Shown here: positions 55,097-62,589 of the stretch, one piece after another
Position numbering within the stretch: position 1 is the first letter of the stretch
Layout of the letters: every line of letters begins with the position of its first letter
Assembly (NCBI GenBank): GCA_964453335.1
Contig: CAYVOK010000009.1
Location: 1-64,000 of the forward strand
Source of the DNA: VGBO01 sp964453335
GTDB lineage: Bacteria > Actinomycetota > Acidimicrobiia > Acidimicrobiales > CAIXPF01
Direction: 5' to 3'
Length of the DNA: 64,000 nt
Translations under genes and position numbers: made by a program
The notes under the pieces: generated by a model
What the model saw: only the letters and a program-made list of their open reading frames with translations
Databases searched by the model: none
What the model was told of the DNA's origin: nothing

Positions 55097-56158
55097 TCAG
55101 TCGGTGTTCTGGATGTCGGCGACGATCGCGGCGAGGCGCTCGGCGTCGGCCGGACCCTGCACCGGGATCGAGAACTCGACCCGGTCGCAGATGCCCCGGT
55201 ACCGCTCGACGACGTTCCGTCCGATGTCGTCGTAGGTGCCGATCACCGCGATCGCTTCCACCATCTCGTCGCTGATCCGGTGCTCCATCTCGTCCCAGCG
55301 GCCCTGCCGTGACAGCACGGACAGGTCGTCCGCGACGTCGTCCCAGCCGTGCAGGTCGAACACCGGCCGGTACGTGCGGGTCGACGCGTAGAACGAGATC
55401 CGGGAGCGGACGTTGCTGACCCGGGCCTCGAGTTCGGCTTCGGTCGGCGCGGTGATGATCAGCGGGCTCGCGACGACCGACACGGCGTCGTCGGGACGGC
55501 CGGCGTCGGCGGTGCCGAGGGCGATCGCCGGTTGCAGGACCTCGGCGAGGTAGCGCCGGGTGCAGATCGGGTGGGGACGCACGCCGTCGGCGATACGGCC
55601 GCCGACCCGGGCCATGTGCGGGTTCACCGCGGCGATGTGCACCGGGATGTCGGGGTGCTCGATGGGTCCCGGGTCGAACAGCGGGTTCATCAGCGTCAGG
55701 TCGTAGTGGGTGCTGTGGAAGTCGAGGGGTGTGCGGTTCTGCCAGCAGTCCCACACGGCGCGGACGGCGCCGACGTAGTCCTCGAGCCACGGGCCGGGCT
55801 TGTGCCACGTCATGCCGAAGCGCCGTTCGATGTGCCCCTTCACCTGGGTGCCGAGACCGAGCACGAACCGGCCCTGCGACGCCCGTTGCAGCGTCCAGGC
55901 GGCCATCGCCGTGATCGTGGGGCTGCGGGGGAACGCCATTGCGACGGCCGTGGTGAGGCTCAGCCGTTCCGTCGACGTGGCGGCGAGCGCCATGACGACG
56001 TAGGGGTCCTCCTTCGTCTCGGTCAGCACGAGTCCGTCGAACCCGAGTCGTTCCACGAGCGCCGCGTCCGCAGGGACACCGGGCAGGTCGACGGGCTTCT
56101 CCGTCTCGCGGATGCCCGGATCGACCTTGCCGAGCGGCAGGTGGGTCTCGACCTTCAT
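55097..56158 (-). CDS. LLM-class F420-dependent oxidoreductase
   Basis: 353 residues from ATG 56158, with GAGGA 5 nt upstream. Motifs include GFDGLVLTETKEDPYVVMALAA, LTTAVAMAFPRSPTITA, GRFVLGLGTQVKGHIERRFGM and, near the end, VAIAV-like GTYDDIGRNVVERY. This fits the F420-associated subgroup common in actinobacteria (TIGR03617-like). Substrate unknown. Confidence 0.87.
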   Translation of the reverse strand: MKVETHLPLGKVDPGIRETEKPVDLPGVPADAALVERLGFDGLVLTETKEDPYVVMALAATSTERLSLTTAVAMAFPRSPTITAMAAWTLQRASQGRFVLGLGTQVKGHIERRFGMTWHKPGPWLEDYVGAVRAVWDCWQNRTPLDFHSTHYDLTLMNPLFDPGPIEHPDIPVHIAAVNPHMARVGGRIADGVRPHPICTRRYLAEVLQPAIALGTADAGRPDDAVSVVASPLIITAPTEAELEARVSNVRSRISFYASTRTYRPVFDLHGWDDVADDLSVLSRQGRWDEMEHRISDEMVEAIAVIGTYDDIGRNVVERYRGICDRVEFSIPVQGPADAERLAAIVADIQNTD

Positions 56159-56199
56159 CGTGTCCTCCCCGTGTCGACCCCCCGGCCGAGCACCGGCCC

Positions 56200-56205
56200 A
56201 GGGTA
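56200..56205 (-). promoter_or_regulatory. TACCCT -10 box of the LLM operon
   Basis: TACCCT on the minus strand lies 41 nt before ATG 56158, giving a leader of about 35 nt with a GGGGAGGA ribosome-binding site. Confidence 0.45.
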
Positions 56206-56299
56206 GGCGCACGTCGGGGGGACGGCGCACGTCCGGTCGTGCCGCGGCAGAATGTCGGCGGATCGGACCGGCCCGGGTCCGTCCGTCCGAGGAGGCGTG

Positions 56300-57112
56300 G
56301 TGCAGGACGCGACACGGATCGCCGACTACGAGCTCGTCGGCGCGCTCGCCGAGGGCGGGCACGGTCGGTTCCATCTCGCCGTGCCGCCCGCGCGACTCGG
56401 TCTCGACGTCGAGCGGGTGGTCGTGAAGGTCGTCGCCGGTGGTGACGAGACGGCGTTCCGGCGCTTCACCCGGGAACTCAAGCTGTTCGCCCGGGTGACG
56501 CACCCCAACCTCGTGCGCCTCTTCGACGCCGGTCAGCACGAGGACCGGTTCTTCTATTCGATGGAGTGGTGCCCGGCTGGCACGCTCGACGACCCGTCCG
56601 CGCTCGACGTTCCGGCGAGGATCCGCGCCGTCGCCGAGGTCGCGCGGGCGGCGCACGCCCTGCACGAGGCCGGCATCGTCCACCGCGACATCCGACCGGG
56701 GAACGTGCTGCTGCGGGCGGACGGGTCGGCGGTGCTCGCCGATCTCGGGCTCGCGCAACTCGGGTCGTCGTCGATGACGTCGATGGCGTCGATGTCCTCG
56801 ATCGGGTACGTCGACCCGGAGCTGCTGCGCGGTGGTTCCGCAGGTCGTCCGACCGACGTCTACGCGCTCGCCACCACGTTGCACCGGGTGCTCACCGGCG
56901 AGGACGTCTTCGCCGGCCTCGACCCGTCGGACCCGATGCTCGCGATGCGGACCGTGCTGCGCCGGCCGCCGACGGTGCGACGGGACCTGCTCGACCAGCG
57001 GGTCGCGCAGATCATCGAGTCGTCTCTCGACCCCGTCGTCGAGGCGCGCCCACCCACCGCGGAGGCGCTCGCCGACCTCCTCGACGGATCGACCGGAGGA
57101 ACCGGAGCATGA
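56300..57112 (+). CDS. Ser/Thr protein kinase with altered catalytic loop
   Basis: 270 residues from GTG 56300, with GAGGAGG at 56289-56295; ATG 56252 is a longer alternative. Kinase elements are a degenerate G-loop (AEGGHGRF), Lys43 in VVVKVV, Glu59 in helix C, HRDIRPGN (128-135) and DLG (148-150). The Lys normally following HRDx is Arg132 and DFG is DLG, so activity may be reduced. The activation segment is a Ser/Met run. There is no membrane helix. Its stop overlaps the FHA gene start, suggesting a kinase-substrate pair. Confidence 0.88.
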   Translation: MQDATRIADYELVGALAEGGHGRFHLAVPPARLGLDVERVVVKVVAGGDETAFRRFTRELKLFARVTHPNLVRLFDAGQHEDRFFYSMEWCPAGTLDDPSALDVPARIRAVAEVARAAHALHEAGIVHRDIRPGNVLLRADGSAVLADLGLAQLGSSSMTSMASMSSIGYVDPELLRGGSAGRPTDVYALATTLHRVLTGEDVFAGLDPSDPMLAMRTVLRRPPTVRRDLLDQRVAQIIESSLDPVVEARPPTAEALADLLDGSTGGTGA

Positions 57113-58296
57113 CCACCCACGTCGTCGTCCCCCATCACGGTGCCGGTGCGGGCCGGCTCGTCCGCCAGGGCCGCACCGTGCTGTTCACGACCGGTGACGG
57201 TCCCGCGACCGCCGCACTCGTCGGCTGGTGCCGCTTCGTCGGCGACCGCTCGGCCGCCGACGTCCTCGCCGATCTCGGCCGGGTCGTCGACGCCGGCCCG
57301 GCGGTCGGTCCGTTCGTGCTCGTCGTGCTCGACGACGACGGGGTCGAGATCGCCGCGTCCGGTGGGTTGCCGCTCGCGGTGCGGACCGCGGCCGGGGTCG
57401 AGGTCGTCGCAGGCGAGGGACTCCAGCGGCGGTCCGTGCCCGGTGTGGAGGGGCTGTGGCTCGTCCCCGACGGGTCGGTCGCCGACCCGCTGCTCGAGCT
57501 CGAACGCGGTGTGGTCGCCGCCTCCGGTTTCGAGGTGCGGATCAGCCGCCCGGCCGCAGCCGGGGCCTGGGCCCCGCCGCCCGCGGCCGAGGCCGCCCCC
57601 GCCCCGCAGGTCGTCTCGCTCCTGACCCCCGATGACGAGCTACCCCCGGCGGAGCCGCTCCCGGTTGCGGTCGCCCCGGCACCGACACCGGAGCCCGTAC
57701 CGGCCCCTGCGCCCGAACCGGCCCCGGAACCGGCGCCTGCGGCGGCGGTCCCCGACACGCCCGCCCCGCCCGCCCCGGGCGGCTCGATCGTCGAACCGAT
57801 GGAGCCCGCCGACGACGAGCACGTCCACGTGCAGGGGCTGCGGTGCTCCCGCGACCATTTCAACGACCCGCGGGTGCGGTACTGCGCCGTGTGCGGGATC
57901 GCGATGCACCAGGCGAGCTTCATCCTCGTCGAGGAGATGCGCCCGCCGCTCGGCGTGCTCACCTTCAGCGACGGCTCGCACCGGTCCCTCGCCCGCACGG
58001 TCGTCCTCGGTCGTGACCCGGTCGACGACCCGGCGGTCCTGCGGGGCGAGGCGACGGCGGTGCCGCTCGCGGACGTGACGAACACCCTGTCACGGGTGCA
58101 CGCCGAGATCCGCCTCCTCGGGTGGGACGTCCTCATCGTGGACCGCGGGTCGACGAACGGCACCTACGTGTGGGACGAGGCCCGCCAGGCGTGGGACCGG
58201 CTCGTGCCCGAACAGCCCCGTGCCCTCGTGCCGGGGACGCACGTCGCGTTCGGGCGCCAGGCGGCGACGTTCGAGTCGCCGCTCCGTCAGCGCTGA
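57109..58296 (+). CDS. FHA-domain protein with Cys-rich zinc-like motif
   Basis: 395 residues from ATG 57109. An N-terminal ~140-residue beta-rich domain is followed by a Pro/Ala/Glu linker (about 148-225). Next comes a Cys motif, C246-x12-C259-x2-C262 with His250 in CSRDHFNDP, probably zinc-binding. The C-terminal FHA domain (about 285-390) has GRDP, a SRVHAEI Ser-Arg-x-His and STNGTYV, the phosphothreonine-binding loops. The coupled kinase is a likely partner. Confidence 0.9.
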   Translation: MTTHVVVPHHGAGAGRLVRQGRTVLFTTGDGPATAALVGWCRFVGDRSAADVLADLGRVVDAGPAVGPFVLVVLDDDGVEIAASGGLPLAVRTAAGVEVVAGEGLQRRSVPGVEGLWLVPDGSVADPLLELERGVVAASGFEVRISRPAAAGAWAPPPAAEAAPAPQVVSLLTPDDELPPAEPLPVAVAPAPTPEPVPAPAPEPAPEPAPAAAVPDTPAPPAPGGSIVEPMEPADDEHVHVQGLRCSRDHFNDPRVRYCAVCGIAMHQASFILVEEMRPPLGVLTFSDGSHRSLARTVVLGRDPVDDPAVLRGEATAVPLADVTNTLSRVHAEIRLLGWDVLIVDRGSTNGTYVWDEARQAWDRLVPEQPRALVPGTHVAFGRQAATFESPLRQR

Positions 58297-58297
58297 C
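58286..58297. terminator. 12-bp palindrome at the FHA gene stop
   Basis: GTCAGCGCTGAC is a perfect palindrome spanning the FHA stop codon, 19 bp from the convergent antiporter stop. Too short alone to be a confident terminator. Confidence 0.25.
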
Positions 58298-58316
58298 CGC
58301 CGCCGGCCGGAGCTAC

Positions 58317-60428
58317 TCAGCGACTGCTCAACGGTTCGACCGTGTCGCCCGGTCGCCAGCGGTCGAGGCGTTCGGTGATCGCGACCCGGTCACGGGCCCC
58401 GGGGTGGACCTGCAGCACCGCAGTGCCGTCCTCCCGGCTCGCAGCAGCGACCACGAGGTCGGCCTGCGCGCCCGCCGGAGCAGCGACCACGCCGAGCGAG
58501 CGCAGCCCGCGCAGCAGGCGCCCGCCGCCGCCGTCGACACGGAGCGGTGCCGCACGGTGCAGCGCGAGACGGGCGGCGACCTCGAGTGCGGCGCGTTCGG
58601 CGTTCGTGCCCCCGCCCGGCGCGGCGATCACGCCGTCGACGGCGACGTCCCCGCCGACGACGACCACGTCGGTACCGGACCCGGTGACCGGTGCGACGAG
58701 ATCGACGTCGGCGGGACCGCAGACGACGGCGTCGGGGGCGAGCCGGCCAGCCTCGCCGACGATGTCACCCGCACGGTCGGGGCTCACCCGGCTGATGACC
58801 GTGCAGGAACCCCCGGCGTCCTCGACGCGCTGCCGCAACGCCTCGGTCTCCGCGAGCGCATCGGCGATGCCGGCCACACCGACGTCGGTCCCGACGAGGC
58901 GGACGAGGTGCACCTGCGCGTCACGGCGAGCGCCGCTGAAACCGATCGCCACATCGACGAGGGGGATCGCCGTCGCCGGATCGCCGACGACGACGAGCAC
59001 CCGATCGCCACCACCCGTGCGTTCCGACTCGGCGATGTCGCGCTGCAGCCAGCGGTCCGGGTAGACGAACTTGAGCAGCGGCCCCGACATCGCCGTCGTG
59101 ACGATCGCCATGATGACGAGCATCGTGTACGTCTGGTCGTTGATCACCCCGGCGTCTCGACCGACCTGGAGGATCACGAGCTCGGCGAGACCGCGCGTGT
59201 TCATCATCGTGCCGACCGCATAGGACTGTCGGCGGGGGACGCCGGTGACCCGGGCGGCGAGCGCACCCCCGACGAACTTGCCGATGCACGCCACGGCGAG
59301 GATGGCGAGCGTCGGGGCGATGTCGCTGCGGCCGAGACCGCCGATGTCCACGCCCTGGCCCGCGACGACGAAGAACACGGGGAGCAGGAGCTGCACACTC
59401 ACCCCGTCGAGCCGGTCGGCGATCGCATGGAACAGGCCGTGTGCGTCGCGCCGAGGCACGATCGCGCCGAACAGGAACGCACCGATGAGCTCGTGCACGC
59501 CGATCAGCGAGGTCGTCCAGGCCGATGCGAGCAGGCCGATGAGCAGGAGCGCCAGGTGCTCCGGGGCGAGCTTTCCCGACGCCCGGTACGACCGCACCAC
59601 GAAACGCTCGAGGAGTGGTCGCACGACGAGGACGAGCACGGCGACGAACGCGAGCAGTTCGGCGAGCATGACGAGCACGCTGCCTGCACCGCCGCCGCCG
59701 GCGAGCGCAGCAGCGAACGCGAGCAGGGTGAACGCGACGATGTCGTCGATCGCCGCGCAGGCGATGAGGAGGATCCCGAGCGGGATCCGGAACATGTCCC
59801 GTTCGGCGAGGATCCGGGCGAGGACGGCGAACGCGGTGCCGCACATCGACACACCGAGGAAGAACGAGAACGGGAACTTCTCGACGGTCCGCCCGACCGG
59901 CGGTGTGGTACCCGCCTCCTCGGCTGCGGCGATCTTGCGTTCGACCTCGGGTGACGTGCAGGCGAGCGCCGCACCTCCGCCGAGCTCCTCGGCCTTCGTG
60001 ACGCTCACGGCCACGCAGCTGTGGTCGTCGTGCAGGTATGTGCCGAGCACGCCGATGCCGAGCAGGAACGGGAACGCGATCGAGGTGAGCGAGATCGCGA
60101 GCGCCCGCTTCCCGCTCTTGCGGACGACGTCGAGGTCGACCTCGAGGCCGACGATGAACATGAACAGCACCAGGCCGAGTTGGGCGACGAGCTTCAGGTA
60201 CGGGCGGACGGACTCGGGGAAGAGCAGGTCGTCGAGATCACCGGGGAGCAGGCCGAGGAGGCTCGGGCCGAGCGCGATGCCGGCGATGATCTCGCCGATC
60301 ACCACGGGTTGGCCGATCTTCCGACAGAACGCCCCGACGACACGCCCGAGCGCGAGCACGATCACGAGACACAGGAGCAGGCGGACGAACGGGTCGGCTC
60401 CCGGTGCGCCGGCGGCGAGGATCGGCAT
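58317..60428 (-). CDS. CPA2-family cation/proton antiporter with C-terminal nucleotide-binding-like domains
   Basis: 703 residues. About 12-13 membrane helices occupy 12-450. GQPVVIGEIIAGIALGPSLLG, a GLEVDLD loop and the ion site AAIDDIVAF with Asp228-Asp229 identify the NapA/KefB-like CPA2 group. An unusual extracellular insertion (about 132-185) with two Cys (138, 157) lies between helices. The cytoplasmic C-terminus (about 470-703) has two USP-like alpha/beta segments that may bind a nucleotide regulator. It sits between FHA and Hsp70-like genes, so phosphorylation control is conceivable. Confidence 0.88.
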   Translation of the reverse strand: MPILAAGAPGADPFVRLLLCLVIVLALGRVVGAFCRKIGQPVVIGEIIAGIALGPSLLGLLPGDLDDLLFPESVRPYLKLVAQLGLVLFMFIVGLEVDLDVVRKSGKRALAISLTSIAFPFLLGIGVLGTYLHDDHSCVAVSVTKAEELGGGAALACTSPEVERKIAAAEEAGTTPPVGRTVEKFPFSFFLGVSMCGTAFAVLARILAERDMFRIPLGILLIACAAIDDIVAFTLLAFAAALAGGGGAGSVLVMLAELLAFVAVLVLVVRPLLERFVVRSYRASGKLAPEHLALLLIGLLASAWTTSLIGVHELIGAFLFGAIVPRRDAHGLFHAIADRLDGVSVQLLLPVFFVVAGQGVDIGGLGRSDIAPTLAILAVACIGKFVGGALAARVTGVPRRQSYAVGTMMNTRGLAELVILQVGRDAGVINDQTYTMLVIMAIVTTAMSGPLLKFVYPDRWLQRDIAESERTGGGDRVLVVVGDPATAIPLVDVAIGFSGARRDAQVHLVRLVGTDVGVAGIADALAETEALRQRVEDAGGSCTVISRVSPDRAGDIVGEAGRLAPDAVVCGPADVDLVAPVTGSGTDVVVVGGDVAVDGVIAAPGGGTNAERAALEVAARLALHRAAPLRVDGGGGRLLRGLRSLGVVAAPAGAQADLVVAAASREDGTAVLQVHPGARDRVAITERLDRWRPGDTVEPLSSR

Positions 60429-60446
60429 GGCGGGCTCCTGTCGTGC

Positions 60447-62486
60447 TCAGCCCCGTGCGGCCTTCGCGGTCGCTTCGTAGACGAGGTTGAAGAAGTCACC
60501 GGCGTCGACCTCGTCGGCGGTGCGGCCGAACACGACGACGGACTCGATCGAGATGTTGGCGCCCTGCACGGTCGCGGCGAAGAACTCGGTCGCGGTCACC
60601 GTCACCCCGTCCGCCGAGTAGTCGACGGCGTAGGCGGCGGTCCCGGTCGGGTCGTCGCTCGGGAGCGGGGTGAGACGGAAGGTGAGCACCTGGCCGTTCG
60701 AGAGCACCGAGGGCTCGGGGCAGGAGGCCGCGAAGCCCGCCCATTCCGCGAACGCCGCCTCGGCGGTCTCGACGGAGCTGTAGCGGGTGAGGCTCACGAG
60801 CGCGCTGCGGTCCCCGCCGGTCGTTTCGAAACTCCGACTCGCGTGGCTCTCGGCGGGGATCAGGTCCTTCCCGCACCAGGCGGTGACGCGGTTCCCTGTT
60901 TCGACCTCGACGACGGTGGTGCCGAGCGCAGCGCCGATCTGGGCGGGTTCGAGCAGACGGGCACGAAGAGCAGTCGGGCTCAGCGGTCGCACGGTTCCGT
61001 TCGTGACCGCCTCCTCCGTTGTGGCGGTCGTCGCGCTCCCGTCGCCGGTGCCGGTGCTGCGCAGCAGGGCGAACGCCCCGAGGCCGGCTCCGGCCGCGAC
61101 GACGAGCAGGCCGAGCACGATCCGGCCGCCCCGGCGCCGTCGCGGCGGGGCGGCGGGGGTGGCGGCGCCGGGTGCCGCCGTAACCGCTGGTGCCGGTGGG
61201 GCTGCGGGTGGGGCTGCCGGTGGGGCTGCCGGTGGGGCTGCCGCTGGTGCCGGTGGTGCCGGTGGGGCTGCCGGTGCGACGGGGGTGGCGGGCTGCACGA
61301 GCGTCGGCGGTGCGGGCGGGTCGATGTGGGTCGGGGTGTCGACCGGTGGCCGAGACGGTGTGGCGTCGGAGGACGGATCGGTCGCCCATCCGGCGAGCGC
61401 GACGGAGGAGTCCGCCCCCTCGGTGGCGCGCACGGCCCCCATCGCGGTCGAGGTCTTCGGATCGCCGCGACGGCTGATCGGGACCCCGGGGAACGCTGCC
61501 GACACGAGGCGCTCGACGAGCGGGGTGCGACTCGCTCCGCCGACGAGGGAGATCGCCTCGAGCTGATCGGCCCGGAGCCCGGCGTTCGTGATGCAGCGGT
61601 CGAGGAGGGCGATCGTCTCCTCGATGTAGGGGGAGATCAGGTCCTCGTAGGCGTCCTGGGTGACGCGCACGGTCCGCATCCCGTCGGGGAGGGCGACGAA
61701 CGCGTCGGCGTAGGGGTGGGCGGACAGCATCTCCTTCGCCCGGCGCGCCTCCTTCCGGAGGTTCGCCGCCACCTGCATCCAGGTCCCGTCCGCGCCGACC
61801 TGGATGGCGTCCCACACGTCGGCGGGGAGCTGCGCCCCGATGTGGTTGACGAGGATCTCGTCGAAGAGCTCGCCGCCGATCGTGTTGTCGCCACCTGGAC
61901 GGCCCACGACCCGGAACCCGGCACCGTCGGACGCGACGACCGCCGTGTCGAAGGTGCCGCCACCGAGGTCGTACACGGCGATGTGGTCGCCGTCGTCGAC
62001 ACCGACCTCGCTCGCGAAGGTGAGTGCTGCAGCGACCGGTTCGGCGACGAGGGTGGCCGCACCGATCCCGGCGCGCTGTGCGGCGTCGAGGAGACGGTTG
62101 AGCCACGGTCGGTTCCATCCGGCCGGGTGGGTGAGCTTGACCGCGGTCGGCGCCCCTCCCATCTGGCGGACGGCTTCCTCGTACACGTGGGCGAGCTGTG
62201 CGCTGACGAGGTCGACGACCTGGTACGGACGCCCGTCGAGCACCACCGGCACCTGGTCGCCGAGGCGGCTCTTCGGCGCCCGCAACGTCGCCCCGGGGTT
62301 CGACGACGCGAGCTCGTCGGCGACCCGGCCGACGACGATGCGGTCCCCGTCGGCGAGCACGACCGACGGCACCCGTCGTTCCCCACCGATCTCGATGACC
62401 TCGGGTTCACGGCCTTCGACGCGCGCGGCTGCGACCGTGTAGCTGGTGCCGAAGTCGATGGCGAGGATCCAGGGTCGCGTGGCCAC
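60447..62486 (-). CDS. Membrane-anchored Hsp70-like ATPase with external sensor-like domain
   Basis: 679 residues from GTG 62486, with GGAAGG 8 nt upstream. The N-terminal ~355 residues are an Hsp70/actin-type ATPase: phosphate-1 IDFGTSYT (10-17), phosphate-2 YDLGGGTFD (172-180) and adenosine motif GGASRTP (316-322). No substrate-binding domain follows. Instead a Pro/Ala linker (370-448), an RRRRGG patch, one membrane helix (455-476) and a ~200-residue outer domain with Cys538 and Cys589. That domain resembles PknH-type extracellular sensors by eye (a W..C-like motif and NISIESVVV). Kinase genes flank it. Confidence 0.87.
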   Translation of the reverse strand: MATRPWILAIDFGTSYTVAAARVEGREPEVIEIGGERRVPSVVLADGDRIVVGRVADELASSNPGATLRAPKSRLGDQVPVVLDGRPYQVVDLVSAQLAHVYEEAVRQMGGAPTAVKLTHPAGWNRPWLNRLLDAAQRAGIGAATLVAEPVAAALTFASEVGVDDGDHIAVYDLGGGTFDTAVVASDGAGFRVVGRPGGDNTIGGELFDEILVNHIGAQLPADVWDAIQVGADGTWMQVAANLRKEARRAKEMLSAHPYADAFVALPDGMRTVRVTQDAYEDLISPYIEETIALLDRCITNAGLRADQLEAISLVGGASRTPLVERLVSAAFPGVPISRRGDPKTSTAMGAVRATEGADSSVALAGWATDPSSDATPSRPPVDTPTHIDPPAPPTLVQPATPVAPAAPPAPPAPAAAPPAAPPAAPPAAPPAPAVTAAPGAATPAAPPRRRRGGRIVLGLLVVAAGAGLGAFALLRSTGTGDGSATTATTEEAVTNGTVRPLSPTALRARLLEPAQIGAALGTTVVEVETGNRVTAWCGKDLIPAESHASRSFETTGGDRSALVSLTRYSSVETAEAAFAEWAGFAASCPEPSVLSNGQVLTFRLTPLPSDDPTGTAAYAVDYSADGVTVTATEFFAATVQGANISIESVVVFGRTADEVDAGDFFNLVYEATAKAARG

Positions 62487-62516
62487 CGCTGATGCCTTCC
62501 GGTCGGGTGCGGCCCA

Positions 62517-62522
62517 ACGGTA
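62517..62522 (-). promoter_or_regulatory. TACCGT -10 box of the Hsp70-like gene
   Basis: TACCGT on the minus strand lies 30 nt before GTG 62486 and is divergent from the kinase promoter. Confidence 0.4.
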
Positions 62523-62577
62523 GCCGTTGCCGTGTGCACGTTCGCACCGCGGTGCAGCAGCGGGGCGTGCGAGCGGC

Positions 62578-62583
62578 GACAAT
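62578..62583 (+). promoter_or_regulatory. GACAAT -10 box, leaderless kinase gene
   Basis: GACAAT ends 6 nt before GTG 62590. Confidence 0.45.
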
Positions 62584-62589
62584 GGGGGC

